A stretch of DNA of 42,356 nucleotides from Nitrospirota bacterium. GTDB taxonomy: Bacteria > Nitrospirota > UBA9217. A program made the position numbers and the translations under genes. Positions 1 to 10,288 of this stretch are shown piece after piece; position 1 is the stretch's first letter; every line of letters starts with the position of its first letter. The notes beneath the pieces were generated by a model. It worked only from the letters and a program-made list of their open reading frames with translations. It searched no databases and was not told the DNA's origin. The stretch spans positions 1-42,356 of the forward strand of contig JAKAHZ010000016.1 in the NCBI GenBank assembly GCA_021814615.1, written 5' to 3'.

Positions 1-2851
1 GGGCGTCCGGTGCCAGGGCCTTCTCGACCGGCGAAGGGGCGTCGGGCGCCCCCGTGCTTGACCCGACGATCCGCAGCCCCTCCTGGGCGAGCCGCGCAAA
101 ATCCCAGGCATCCACGGAACAATACCTGCGGTCGAGCGTCACGAGCCCGTTCTGCAGGCGCACCACGTTCTCCCCCACCAGCTTTCTGAGCCGGTACAGT
201 GTGGTCTCGAAGGACCGGTGGCCGGTATCGCCGTCCGCGTCGGGCCAGAGCGCTTCCAGGAAACGCTCTTCCGGGACGTCCACTCCCCCGAAAGCGATCA
301 GCGCCTTCAACAGCTCCAGGGGTTTCTTCGGCATCTTGCCGGGAAACGTCACCGCCTCATCGTCCTTCAGGATCTGGAACCTGCCGAGCGTGAAAATCCT
401 GACGGGATACGGCCAGGCATGCATGCCGGCAAGATCTCCCGGGGGCGTCAACTGCCGCCGCCGGACGAGCATGCGCGCATAGTCCGTCTCGATGCCCTCT
501 TCGAGCGCGATCGCGCAAAGACGGGACATCATCGTCGGCCGCCACCACCCGAAATTCATATAGCCCTGAGCCGCTCCCAGCGCCATTGCGTTCCGGAGAG
601 CAGCGAGACCGTCGTGCCGGCGGTGCTCTTCCAGTGCATAGGAGGCACGGAACAACCCGGCGACGTACTCAACAAAGGTGCCGCCTGCCGCGATCTCCCA
701 GGCCCGTACGAGATAGTGCTGTGCCTCGTCGCGCTCCCCGGCATCGTAGAGAGCCACGGTCTGCATCAGGTGACAGCAAAACCGCGGGATCTGGTGTTCG
801 AGCGGATCGACGATCTCGAGCGCAACGGAGCTATCCACCACGGCCTTCTTTGCCTCTCCCTCGCTCCAGGAAACGAGCGCCGTCAGATAATGGTAGAACG
901 AGCGGTCCATGGTGCTGATGCGCGGCCTGGCGGACATGCGCTGGAGCAGCGCGACGGCCCGTTCCGGACGGCCCAGGGACACAGCCGCGCTCACCCCGTA
1001 CTTGTACAAGTAGGCATCCAGAATATGCACGCCCGTTGCATCGGCGAGGTCCAGCCCCTCCTCCACGGCGGCAAAACAGGTTTCCGCGTCCGCCGACCAC
1101 CAAGCGTACATCGCCCGCATGGCGTCCCAGGTCAGGTGCGACGGCGTATTGTCCTCCGGACGCCCCTGCGGCGGGGGCACGGCGGACAGGATCGCTCCCG
1201 CTTTCGCGAAGTCCCCGCGCCAAAGATGAAAGATCATCAGAAAGTGGCCAAGCTGCAGGCGAAGGGCGGGGACCGGGCTATGAAAGACGATCTCCGTCAC
1301 CCGGGCTTCCCATTCATGGACCAGGGAGGAGATCCCGGTCATGGCTGCGAGGAACATGTGAAGCGAGACCTGCGCCTCGATCTCGGGCGACGGAAAGGTC
1401 GCATCACCGGCTCGCAGGGCCTGGAGTTCGCCGATCCAGGGTTTCCGGTTCTCGCCCCAGGCGAAAAAAATGGTCTCCTGAATCCTGATCCAGGCGAGAA
1501 AGCATCCCGTGCGCTCGCCCGTTGCCTTGAAGCGCTCGAATGCCAGAACCAGCTGAGCGCGGCCCTCGTAGGGATCCCGGTACATCCTGCACACGCCGAG
1601 CCAGTAGAGGGCCCAGCCGGACTGGTCCCGCAGGACAGCTGGAAGGCTCTCCAGCCACGCGGAAAGGGCGCGGTACCTGCATTGGGATACCAAGACCTTC
1701 GCCGTCTTCAGGATCAGTTCGAGCGCCCCTTCCCAATCCGCTGCCCCGAGAAAGAACGCGATCGCATCTTCCGTCTGCCCTTCCTGCGCCAGCAGGACGG
1801 CGGCGCGTCTTTGCAGGCGCAGGATGCTGTCGTTGTCCTGGGAATGCCGCATCCGGACCTGCAGGAAATTCCGGAAGAGCGGATGGAACTGAAATACCGC
1901 TGCTGCTGCGCCATGCTTTTGAATGAAAAAGTGCTGCCGGTTCAGGCGGGCCAGGATCCTGCCCGCTTCACGGTATCCGGTGAACCTCTCGGCAGCCTCC
2001 GCGGTCATGCGGGGCAGAAACGACGCCGTGAGCAGGAAATCGCGCTGCTCGTTGTCCAGCTTCTCGAACACTTCCCAGGCGAAGTAATCGAAGACGCGTT
2101 CCGCGGAAAGTTCCAGTCCCTTCCTCGGCTCGCCCTCTTCCGATTTCGGTCCGCTCATGAGCAACACCAGGCCGGCGGCCCATCCATCGGTCTTTTCATG
2201 CAACAGGGCGGCGTGTTTCCGGTCAGGCTGCACCGCACTCTGCGACCGCAGCAGTTCTTCCGACTCTGCCAGCGTGAACCGCACCGCATCCCATCCGATA
2301 AACTGCAGCCGGTTGTTCGCCTGGAGCTTGGCGAGCTGCTGAGGAGGATCGTTCCGGCTCAGCACGATGACGCGGATGCCTTCCGGGACCGTTTCGAGCG
2401 CATGAAGAAACATCTCCTGGAACGGCGCGTCCCGCTGTATGTCCTGATAGTTGTCGAATATGACAACGAAGGGAGCCTTGAGACGGCGGAAGAGCTCCTC
2501 GAAATAGCGGCGGGCGAACAACAGCGCCCCCGGCAGGTACTCGGGCGTGAGCAGCGGCAGCGGAGATTTATACCGCGGGGCCGCTTTCTGGGCGGCCATG
2601 CCCAGATAATAGAAGAACGATGCGAGATCCCCGTCCCCGGCGTCCACCTGGTACCAGAGGCAAGGCAATTTCCGGCTGTCGAGCCAACTGGCTATAAGCG
2701 TGGTCTTCCCCGATCCGGCCAGGGAGGCCACCCAGGTCACGGGCATGGTGCGGCCCCGGTCGAGCTCGCGGAAGAGCCGTTCCCGCGGCGCAACCCCAGA
2801 AACTCGGGGCCGGGTGATCTTCACTATGTCGGAATGGTCTTTCTTCTTCAT
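1..2851 (-). CDS. MalT-like ATPase/TPR transcriptional regulator with C-terminal BTAD/winged-helix domain (3' end truncated by window edge)
   Basis: Not in the ORF track because no stop lies inside the window. Minus-strand reading from ATG at 2851 (MKKKDHSDIVKITRPRVSG...) gives VTWVASLAGSGKTTLIASWL (P-loop). Near the left edge it gives YPVRIFTLGRFQILKDDEAVTFPGKMPKKPLELLKALIAFGG...LYRLRKLVGENVVRL, typical of BTAD/SARP-like DNA-binding regions. Frame consistency was checked at about 2156, 1118 and 398. Confidence 0.8.
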   Translation of the reverse strand, partial: MKKKDHSDIVKITRPRVSGVAPRERLFRELDRGRTMPVTWVASLAGSGKTTLIASWLDSRKLPCLWYQVDAGDGDLASFFYYLGMAAQKAAPRYKSPLPLLTPEYLPGALLFARRYFEELFRRLKAPFVVIFDNYQDIQRDAPFQEMFLHALETVPEGIRVIVLSRNDPPQQLAKLQANNRLQFIGWDAVRFTLAESEELLRSQSAVQPDRKHAALLHEKTDGWAAGLVLLMSGPKSEEGEPRKGLELSAERVFDYFAWEVFEKLDNEQRDFLLTASFLPRMTAEAAERFTGYREAGRILARLNRQHFFIQKHGAAAAVFQFHPLFRNFLQVRMRHSQDNDSILRLQRRAAVLLAQEGQTEDAIAFFLGAADWEGALELILKTAKVLVSQCRYRALSAWLESLPAVLRDQSGWALYWLGVCRMYRDPYEGRAQLVLAFERFKATGERTGCFLAWIRIQETIFFAWGENRKPWIGELQALRAGDATFPSPEIEAQVSLHMFLAAMTGISSLVHEWEARVTEIVFHSPVPALRLQLGHFLMIFHLWRGDFAKAGAILSAVPPPQGRPEDNTPSHLTWDAMRAMYAWWSADAETCFAAVEEGLDLADATGVHILDAYLYKYGVSAAVSLGRPERAVALLQRMSARPRISTMDRSFYHYLTALVSWSEGEAKKAVVDSSVALEIVDPLEHQIPRFCCHLMQTVALYDAGERDEAQHYLVRAWEIAAGGTFVEYVAGLFRASYALEEHRRHDGLAALRNAMALGAAQGYMNFGWWRPTMMSRLCAIALEEGIETDYARMLVRRRQLTPPGDLAGMHAWPYPVRIFTLGRFQILKDDEAVTFPGKMPKKPLELLKALIAFGGVDVPEERFLEALWPDADGDTGHRSFETTLYRLRKLVGENVVRLQNGLVTLDRRYCSVDAWDFARLAQEGLRIVGSSTGAPDAPSPVEKALAPDA

Positions 2852-2953
2852 CGTCTTCAAGCGGGGGGCGGATATCTTTGTAGCATACTTTTCTGGCGGC
2901 GGGAAGGGAAATTTCACCGGCAATCGCTGGTCGGCAAGAATACACCGAGCGGA

Positions 2954-3589
2954 TCATTTCAGCAGCGTAATGGAATTTCGCGACAAACGGACCTGTCCTT
3001 TGCGTTCAAAGTCCTTGAGGAGCCGGCTCACCACCTCGCGCGACGTGCCCAGATCGTTCGCAACGGTCTGATGGGTGGACTCGAGGCGATTGTCTTCGGC
3101 CTTTTCCACGAGATAATCCATGAGCCGCTCGTCCATCCTGCCGAAGGCGACTTCCTCTACGAGTTCCATCACTCCGGCAAGCCGCTGGGACAGGAGCGTG
3201 AAGACGAAATCGCGCATCGGGACGTGTTCGTTCACGAGACGGCGAAAGAGATCGGACGGTACAAGATGCACCGTTGTCTCGGCAAGCGTCGCGGCATGCG
3301 CCGGGTAGGTCTTGCCGGAGAGTATGCAGGAAGCGTTCAGAATGCAGGTTTCCCCCGGACCGATCTCGTAGAGCGTTATCTCCTTCCCCGTCTGGCCGAT
3401 CTTGTAGACCCTGATCGCCCCGGAAAGGATAAAAGCAATTGAACCGCAGGCATCGCCTTCGCGGTAGACCTGTGCGCTCCCGGGGATGGTCTTTGCCTGG
3501 CCCGATTCGAGAAGAGCGGTGACAAGGGATTGATCGCTGCGGGAAAAGGCAGGAAAGATCTTGACGAATTCGTTCTTGGTCATGGAAAG
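2954..3589 (-). CDS. Crp/Fnr family transcriptional regulator
   Basis: Cyclic-nucleotide-binding-like fold (YREGDACGSIAFILSGAIRVYKIGQTGKEITLYEIGPGE) plus a C-terminal HTH (HQTVANDLGTSREVVSRLLKDFERKGQVRLSRNSITLL). Internal start MTKNEFVKIF chosen. Confidence 0.9.
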   Translation of the reverse strand, partial: LSMTKNEFVKIFPAFSRSDQSLVTALLESGQAKTIPGSAQVYREGDACGSIAFILSGAIRVYKIGQTGKEITLYEIGPGETCILNASCILSGKTYPAHAATLAETTVHLVPSDLFRRLVNEHVPMRDFVFTLLSQRLAGVMELVEEVAFGRMDERLMDYLVEKAEDNRLESTHQTVANDLGTSREVVSRLLKDFERKGQVRLSRNSITLLK

Positions 3590-3632
3590 CATCTTAGGGC
3601 GGACGCATCCTCTTGTCAACGAACTTCGGTTT

Positions 3633-5375
3633 TCAGCAATAGAGCGAATCGGCGCAGGTAAGCACCTGCCGTGTCTTGCTGCCGCTTCGATAGATGGTGA
3701 TCCCCTTCACCCCTTCGCGGTACGCGAGCAGATATGCGTTCCTGACATCCTCCACGGTCGCCTCAGGAGGAAGATTTATGGTCTTGGACACGGCATTGTC
3801 GGTGTGGCGTTGGAAAGCAGCCTGCATGCGCACATGCCACTCCGTGGCAATCTCGTGGGATGTCACAAAGAGCCGCTTCACGTCGCCGGGGACCTGATGC
3901 ATGGCCTGGATGGACATGCCCGCCGTTACCTGCATCAGCAGGGCCTCGGAAAAGAACCCCCGTTTCCTGGCCGTTTCGAGGAAGTAGTCGTAGACCTCCG
4001 GCAGATCCGTGTCTCCGAGCACGTGGCGTGTAAAGGACAGGGCGAAAAGCGGTTCGATGCCGCTGGAGCAGCCCGCAATAATCGACAGCGTGCCGGTCGG
4101 CGCCACGGTCGTCACGGTGGCGTTCCGGAGACGAGGCCCGCCAGCCACATCGTACCTGCTGCCGGTATAGTTCGGAAACACTCCCCGTTCCCGCGCCAGG
4201 TCCTCCGACGCGGACCATCCCCGCTCCCGGATGAAGCGCATCACTTCTTCACCGGTCCGGACCGCCTCCGTGGAATCATAGGGAATGCCGAGCCTGATCA
4301 GGAGATCCGCGAATCCCATGACGCCCAACCCGATTTTCCGGTTCCCCTTGGCGAGACGGTCGATCTCATCCAACGGGTACCTGCTCATATCGATGACGTT
4401 ATCGAGGAAATGCACGGCCAGCCGTACGGTGCGGTCCAGTTTGTCCCAGTCAATCGCCGTCGTCCCATCGTTTTTCGTCAGCATCCTGCCGAGGTTGATC
4501 GACCCCAGGTTGCACGGTTCGTAAGGCAGGAGCGGCTGCTCGCCGCAGGGGTTGGTGCTCTCCATTTCTCCCAGGTGCGGCGTGGGATTGTCGCGGTTGA
4601 TGCGGTCCAGGAACAGGATGCCCGGATCCCCCGTCCGCCAGGCCATCTCCGCTATGCGCTGGAACACCTCGCGTGCCTTCACGGTCCGAACGATCTGGCT
4701 GGTATGGGGATTCACGAGCGGCAGGTCAAGATCCTTCTCGACCCGTTTCATGAAGTCCTCGGTAAGGGCGACGGATATGTTGAAATTCGCCAGTTCGCGG
4801 TTGTCCGCCTTGGCGGAAATGAACGCCAGAATGTCCGGATGGTCGACGCGCAGGATGCCCATGTTGGCGCCGCGGCGCGTGCCGCCCTGTTTGATCACCT
4901 CCGTCGCCATATTGAACACGCGCATGAAGGAAACGGGACCGCTTGCCGCTCCGCCGGTGGTGCGCACGGCGTCGTCCTTCGGGCGGAGCCTGCTGAAAGA
5001 AAATCCCGTTCCCCCGCCGCTCTGGTGGATCAGGGCCGTCTCTTTCACCGCCTCGAAAATGGACTCGAGTGAGTCCTCCACGGGAAGGACAAAGCAGGCG
5101 GCAAGCTGCTGCAGCGACCTGCCGGCGTTCATGAGTGTCGGCGAGTTGGGAAGGAATTCGAGACGATGCAGGATGCCGAAGAACTCCTCGGTGATCGGGC
5201 CGATATCGTCGCATCCGTACAGCCGGTCGCCTTCAGCGATATTCGACGCCACCCTGCGGAACAGTTCTTCCGGCGTCTCGACCGGTTTCCCTTCCTCGTC
5301 CTTCTTGAGATAGCGCCTGCGAAGGACGGTCAGTGCATTGGCGCTAAGCTGCTTGCGTTCTTCCAGGACCGACAT
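3633..5375 (-). CDS. nrdJ: Adenosylcobalamin-dependent (class II) ribonucleoside-diphosphate reductase
   Basis: Motifs [64 protein letters not shown], and C-terminal cysteines (TCADSLYC). Start taken at MSVLEERK (5375). Confidence 0.92.
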   Translation of the reverse strand: MSVLEERKQLSANALTVLRRRYLKKDEEGKPVETPEELFRRVASNIAEGDRLYGCDDIGPITEEFFGILHRLEFLPNSPTLMNAGRSLQQLAACFVLPVEDSLESIFEAVKETALIHQSGGGTGFSFSRLRPKDDAVRTTGGAASGPVSFMRVFNMATEVIKQGGTRRGANMGILRVDHPDILAFISAKADNRELANFNISVALTEDFMKRVEKDLDLPLVNPHTSQIVRTVKAREVFQRIAEMAWRTGDPGILFLDRINRDNPTPHLGEMESTNPCGEQPLLPYEPCNLGSINLGRMLTKNDGTTAIDWDKLDRTVRLAVHFLDNVIDMSRYPLDEIDRLAKGNRKIGLGVMGFADLLIRLGIPYDSTEAVRTGEEVMRFIRERGWSASEDLARERGVFPNYTGSRYDVAGGPRLRNATVTTVAPTGTLSIIAGCSSGIEPLFALSFTRHVLGDTDLPEVYDYFLETARKRGFFSEALLMQVTAGMSIQAMHQVPGDVKRLFVTSHEIATEWHVRMQAAFQRHTDNAVSKTINLPPEATVEDVRNAYLLAYREGVKGITIYRSGSKTRQVLTCADSLYC

Positions 5376-5442
5376 AGGAATCCTCACTTTTATTGTACCA
5401 CCGGCAGATACTGCGACGTCCGGGGAGAAGGGCGAAGGCGCA

Positions 5443-6144
5443 TCAGAACAATGCGAAGGCGAGACAGAGGAAGGCAATGCTTTTCGCCACCTCGATCCAT
5501 CCCGTTGTCTGGAGCCGGACCTTGTACAGGAAAAGCGCCATGACGATATTCTCTGCGAGCGGAAGGAGGATCAGGAGCGAGATTTGAAACCGTCGATAGA
5601 CATAGGCGGCAAGCACAATATAAAGGACCGCCAGGATGCGGTCCCGCATCCCTTTGAACAGCACTGCCTTGACCTTGAATACGCCGGCGGTGAAATAGAA
5701 CCCCGCGGCGACAAAGAGACGGACATCGACGCCCTCGACAACCAGGAACTTTGACAGCACCGCTGCAAGGCTGAGAAGGGCAAATCCGAGCAATTCAGTG
5801 ACAAGCGCATGTTCCCCGGCAAAGCGGTTCGCCAGCAGATAGGCAAGGGGAAAGAGGAGTAACGGCAGCAGCTGCGGGATCCCGCGGCCGAAGACCAAAA
5901 GAAGGATGACCGTTGCCGCGGCGATCTGTGCGAGGAAGACCCCGAGGTGGACATTGACCGTCGATTGGCGCGTCCAGCGGACAAAGGCCTGCTTGGAGTT
6001 GATCAGGAGCGCAAGGGACGCATAGAGCGGCAGGGCCTGCCAGGGAAAAGCTCGGGAAACGCCCAGCCCGGCGAGAAACGCCACGGTCAGAACACTCCAC
6101 GAACCATACTCCTTCAGGAAGTAGTCTCTTCCTTCCGGTTTCAT
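5443..6144 (-). CDS. YwiC-like polytopic membrane protein
   Basis: 233 aa, multiple hydrophobic segments, N-terminus [23 protein letters not shown] resembling YwiC-like proteins (recalled similarity, not searched). Confidence 0.55.
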   Translation of the reverse strand: MKPEGRDYFLKEYGSWSVLTVAFLAGLGVSRAFPWQALPLYASLALLINSKQAFVRWTRQSTVNVHLGVFLAQIAAATVILLLVFGRGIPQLLPLLLFPLAYLLANRFAGEHALVTELLGFALLSLAAVLSKFLVVEGVDVRLFVAAGFYFTAGVFKVKAVLFKGMRDRILAVLYIVLAAYVYRRFQISLLILLPLAENIVMALFLYKVRLQTTGWIEVAKSIAFLCLAFALF

Positions 6145-6221
6145 GTCTTCAGTATAGCACCCTGACCGGTCGTACCGGTATGAGGGAGATCATAGGGCCG
6201 GGAGGGGACGGACAGGCCGCA

Positions 6222-7148
6222 TCAATAGGGCAGCTGGACAGCGACACCATAATAGGAAATGCGCGTGGTATAGAACTGGCCGTGAGGCGTGAACCCCCGG
6301 TATCCTTCGAGCAGAAACCGGATCAGGCGGTTCCCTTCAGTTCCGTGAAATTCCATTCCTGCAACCACGCTTCCGCTCACCGCCCAATCATGTTCCTGGG
6401 AGCTCTTGAAGTCCATGCCGGCGACGGGATACCCTTTCCCGACGATCGGCGACCGCCCGTAGTATTCCGCGCCCGCCTGGAGCGAAAGCGGCTTCAGGTC
6501 GTGAGGTTCCTTGTGTACGAGCGTTTCTCCCCCGCCGTAGAGCCGCCAGGACGCCCATTCATAGGATCCGAGCGCGTTCAGCGCTTCATAGGAAAGTTCC
6601 AGGCGTTCCGGTTTGGCATGCAGCAGGAACTCGTCGCCCAGATGCGAGCTCTGATGATAGAGGCTTATGCGGGCCGATCCCCTTCCCTGACGGAAGGTCA
6701 CCGGCATGCCCACGGTATAATCGGCGTTCACGAGGTCATGGGAAGGAGCGTCGAGATTGAACTGGGCGAAGAGCCCGCCGCCGAAGCCGATCTGCCAGCC
6801 GTCGCCCGTCGCCGGATCGACGGAACGGGTGATGCCGAAAAGTTCGCCGTATCCGACCGCGGCGACATTGATGATATCGTGCTGATACTCGTAGCGCCGG
6901 TAACTGACGAAGAACCGCGGCTGTTTCGGGTCCGCAACGAGCGGTTTGAACACATCGCCGGTAGGGAGAAAGATACGGATGCGGGAGTCAGGCGTTGCAG
7001 CAGGCGGTCCTTCCGGCGCGAAAGCGCCGGCCTGCTGTGCTGCCGCTACCGGAGCGTCCTCCGCCCGTACGCAGGGGGTGCCAAATAAAAACGTGCCCAT
7101 CAGGAGAAAAACCAGATGGGCACGTATGGTTGCACGAAGGGACGTCAT
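6222..7148 (-). CDS. DUF1207-like exported/outer membrane protein
   Basis: Signal peptide followed by IRIFLPTGDVFKPLVADPKQPRFFVSYRRYEY, the motif seen in DUF1207 proteins. C-terminal beta-rich, ends in an aromatic residue. Confidence 0.65.
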   Translation of the reverse strand: MTSLRATIRAHLVFLLMGTFLFGTPCVRAEDAPVAAAQQAGAFAPEGPPAATPDSRIRIFLPTGDVFKPLVADPKQPRFFVSYRRYEYQHDIINVAAVGYGELFGITRSVDPATGDGWQIGFGGGLFAQFNLDAPSHDLVNADYTVGMPVTFRQGRGSARISLYHQSSHLGDEFLLHAKPERLELSYEALNALGSYEWASWRLYGGGETLVHKEPHDLKPLSLQAGAEYYGRSPIVGKGYPVAGMDFKSSQEHDWAVSGSVVAGMEFHGTEGNRLIRFLLEGYRGFTPHGQFYTTRISYYGVAVQLPY

Positions 7149-7164
7149 ATTTCCCGGTCGCGTT

Positions 7165-8652
7165 TTACATCAGTCCCAGCACCGACGCCCGGGCGATCTC
7201 AAGCACCGACGACGGGGCGACGCCGATCACGATGACCGCGGTCACGGCAATTGCAAGGGCTAAGGCAAGGGCCGGGGACCGGAGCAGCGAGAATTCCTGC
7301 TTCGGGTCGTACATCCACATGACCATGATCACGCGGAGATAGAAGTAGGCGCTGATCGCCGAGAAGAGGACGCCCAGGATCGCCAGCCAGATCATGCCCG
7401 CCTGGACCGCTGACTTGAAGATGTAGAATTTGCCCATGAATCCCGCGAGCGGCGGGATGCCGGTGAGCGAGAACATGAAGATGAGCATCAGGAAGGCGGC
7501 AGCCTTGTTCGTCTTGCCCAGGCCGGCGAAGTCGGCGATCTCCTCGCCGCGGCTGCCAGATTTCCTCAGCATGATCACGACACCGAAGGCGCCCATGTTC
7601 ATGACCGTATAAATGAGGACATAGAGCATGACGCTCGCGGACCCGTCAACCATCATTGCCTTGTTTGCAGTCGCGGCGGCAAGTCCGACCAGCGCATACC
7701 CGGCATGAGCGATCGACGAATAGGCCAGCATGCGTTTGATATTCGTCTGGCTGATCGCCATGATGTTGCCCACGGCCATGGTCAGGACCGCGATGACGGC
7801 GAGGATCGCGGACACGTGGCCCTGGAGCGGGGCCAGGGCATGGACGAAGACGCGGAGCAGCACGGCGAATCCTGCGACCTTGGGACCGGCGGACATGAAG
7901 GCGGTCACCGATGTGGGCGCTCCCTCATAAACGTCGGGCACCCACATATGGAACGGCACCGCGGCGACCTTGAATCCGAAGCTCACGATCAGCATGACCA
8001 TGGCGAGGAAAATCACGGGGTTCGTGAGGTCGGCGCTCTGCAGGAACGTCATGATCCCGTTCAGGTTCGTGGTCCCCGAAAGTCCATAGAGCAGCGACAT
8101 GCCGTAGAGCATGATGCCCGACGAGAACGCACCCAGGAGCAGGTACTTGATGCCCGCCTCGTTGGACCGGCCGTCGCCGCGCATGAAGCCCGCCAGGATG
8201 TAAATGGACAGGGCCATCAGCTCCAGGCCCAGGTACAGGGTGATCAGATCACCTGCCGACGCCATGAGCATCATGCCGCTCGTCGCGAAAAGCATGAGTG
8301 AGTAATACTCGCCGCGGTGGATGTCCTCGACGGACAGATATTTCATGGAGAGCAGGATGCCCAGGCTGCAGGAGAGATAGAAGACCATCTTGAAGAATAC
8401 CGAAAAAGGATCGAACAAGAAGGTCCCGTTGAAGAAGGCCGTTTGCGTATTGCCGGCATGATCCGCTGCCAGGCTCAGCGTCAGGGCCGCCGCTGCGGCA
8501 AGCCCGATCAGGCCGAGCCAGCCGAGCAAATGTTTCTGCCCCCGGGGAACGACGAGATCGGCGACGAGCGCGATCAGTGCGACGGCGATCACGAGGAATT
8601 CGGGATACATCGGTCCAAGCTGCTGAAAGAAATCGTGTAGTGAGTTCGGCAT
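7165..8652 (-). CDS. nuoN: NADH-quinone oxidoreductase subunit N
   Basis: 495 aa antiporter-like subunit (VAAVPFHMWVPDVYEGAPTSVTAFMSAGPKVAGFAVLLR; INIKRMLAYSSIAHAGY-type motif) at the 3' end of the nuo operon. Confidence 0.95.
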   Translation of the reverse strand: MPNSLHDFFQQLGPMYPEFLVIAVALIALVADLVVPRGQKHLLGWLGLIGLAAAAALTLSLAADHAGNTQTAFFNGTFLFDPFSVFFKMVFYLSCSLGILLSMKYLSVEDIHRGEYYSLMLFATSGMMLMASAGDLITLYLGLELMALSIYILAGFMRGDGRSNEAGIKYLLLGAFSSGIMLYGMSLLYGLSGTTNLNGIMTFLQSADLTNPVIFLAMVMLIVSFGFKVAAVPFHMWVPDVYEGAPTSVTAFMSAGPKVAGFAVLLRVFVHALAPLQGHVSAILAVIAVLTMAVGNIMAISQTNIKRMLAYSSIAHAGYALVGLAAATANKAMMVDGSASVMLYVLIYTVMNMGAFGVVIMLRKSGSRGEEIADFAGLGKTNKAAAFLMLIFMFSLTGIPPLAGFMGKFYIFKSAVQAGMIWLAILGVLFSAISAYFYLRVIMVMWMYDPKQEFSLLRSPALALALAIAVTAVIVIGVAPSSVLEIARASVLGLM

Positions 8653-8667
8653 GATACCTCTCCGGAA

Positions 8668-10206
8668 TTAATGTCCTGTCAGGGCGCCGACCGCCTGTGC
8701 GACTGCGGGCAGCGTCTGCGCCTTTGCCTGCATGTGCTGGATCAGGTGCTCCGTCGATGCGTGCATCACCTGGAACGCTGCGTTGGGATAGAGCCCGATG
8801 GCGAACACCAGGATCACCAGGGGCAGCGCCGCCACCACCTCGCGCAGGTTCATGTCGGAAAGATGCTCGTTGTGCGGATTTGTCACCTTGCCGAAGGCCA
8901 CGCGCTGGTAGAGCCAGAGCATGTACCCCGCGCCCAGGATGATGCCCAGGGACGCGATGACGGCATAGATGACCTTGTGCTTGAACGCGCCCAGGATGAT
9001 CGTGAATTCGCCGATGAATCCGTTCGTCCCGGGAAGGCCGATGGACGACAGGGTGATGATCATCAGGAACGTGGCATAGACCGGCACTTTCGCGGCGATC
9101 CCGCCGTAGTCCGCCAGCAGGCGCGTATGGGTCCGTTCGTAGATCACGCCCACGGCAAGGAAGAGCGCCCCCGTCGAGACGCCGTGGTTGATCATCTGCA
9201 GGAGCCCGCCTTCCAGGCCCTGGCTGTTCAGGGCGAAGATGCCCAGGGTCACGAATCCCATGTGGCTCACGCTGGAATAGGCGATCAGCTTCTTGAAATC
9301 CGTCTGGGCAAAGGCCATGTATGCGCCGTAGATGATCGCCACGACAGAGAGGATCATGATGGCCGGCGTGAAGAATATCGTCGCGTCGGGGAAGAAAGGC
9401 AGCGAGAACCGCAGGAATCCGTAGGCGCCCATCTTGATCAGGATGCCGGCCAGGATGATCGATCCGGCAGTGGGCGCTTCCACGTGGGCGTCAGGCAGCC
9501 AGGTGTGGAAGGGGAACATCGGCACCTTCACGGCAAAGGCGGCGAAGAAGGCGGCGAACGCCCAGAGCTGGAAGTCGTGCCCGAATTTATAGTTCATGAG
9601 CGCAAGAACGTCGAAGGTCCCGCCGGCGGTGAAATAGACCGCCAGGATCGCGACCAGCATCAGCACGCTGCCGACCAGGGTGTAGAGGAAGAACTTGACG
9701 GCTGCGTAGAGCCGGTTCGGGCCGCCCCAGACGCCGATCAGGAGATACATGGGGATCAACATGGCTTCCCAGAAGATGTAGAACAGGAAGAGGTCCAGCG
9801 CGGCGAAGACGCCGATCATGGCCGATTCGAGGAAGAGCATGGCGACCATGAACTCCCGCACCCGGTCCTGCACCGCGGTCCAGGAGACCATGATCGAGAT
9901 CGTGGTCAGGAGCGTGGTGAGCGCGACGAAGAGGATGCTGATGCCGTCAACGCCGATCCGGTAATTGATGTTCCAGTCGCTGATCCAGCTCATGGATTCG
10001 CCGAACTGCATGTTCGCGGTCCCGCTGTTGAAATTCGCGAGAAGCGGAATGCAGAGGCCGATCTCGACGAGCGAAACGACCAGGGCGATCCAGCGCGCCG
10101 CAGCGGCATTCCGCACGGCCAACAAAACGATAGCGCCGGCGATGGGAATGAAGATGAGCAGGCTCAAGAGCGGATAGCCCAGCGTGTTCGGCATGAGTTC
10201 GAGCAT
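8668..10206 (-). CDS. nuoM: NADH-quinone oxidoreductase subunit M
   Basis: 512 aa; FPFHTWLPDAHVEAPTAGSIILAGILIKMGAYGFLRF; DFKKLIAYSSVSHMGFVTLG. Confidence 0.96.
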   Translation of the reverse strand: MLELMPNTLGYPLLSLLIFIPIAGAIVLLAVRNAAAARWIALVVSLVEIGLCIPLLANFNSGTANMQFGESMSWISDWNINYRIGVDGISILFVALTTLLTTISIMVSWTAVQDRVREFMVAMLFLESAMIGVFAALDLFLFYIFWEAMLIPMYLLIGVWGGPNRLYAAVKFFLYTLVGSVLMLVAILAVYFTAGGTFDVLALMNYKFGHDFQLWAFAAFFAAFAVKVPMFPFHTWLPDAHVEAPTAGSIILAGILIKMGAYGFLRFSLPFFPDATIFFTPAIMILSVVAIIYGAYMAFAQTDFKKLIAYSSVSHMGFVTLGIFALNSQGLEGGLLQMINHGVSTGALFLAVGVIYERTHTRLLADYGGIAAKVPVYATFLMIITLSSIGLPGTNGFIGEFTIILGAFKHKVIYAVIASLGIILGAGYMLWLYQRVAFGKVTNPHNEHLSDMNLREVVAALPLVILVFAIGLYPNAAFQVMHASTEHLIQHMQAKAQTLPAVAQAVGALTGH

Positions 10207-10288
10207 GGAGAAGCTCCTTTATGGTTCCGGCGCGGCCGGATCTAAATGACGATGGTCGGCGATACCGCCATCCCCTGCCCGCCTTCTC

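Noticed and set aside
218-3442. 1074-aa plus-strand ORF
   Set aside because: Antisense to two clear minus-strand genes (BTAD regulator and Crp/Fnr); sequence is compositionally odd and has no recognisable domain. GC-rich codon-bias artefact.
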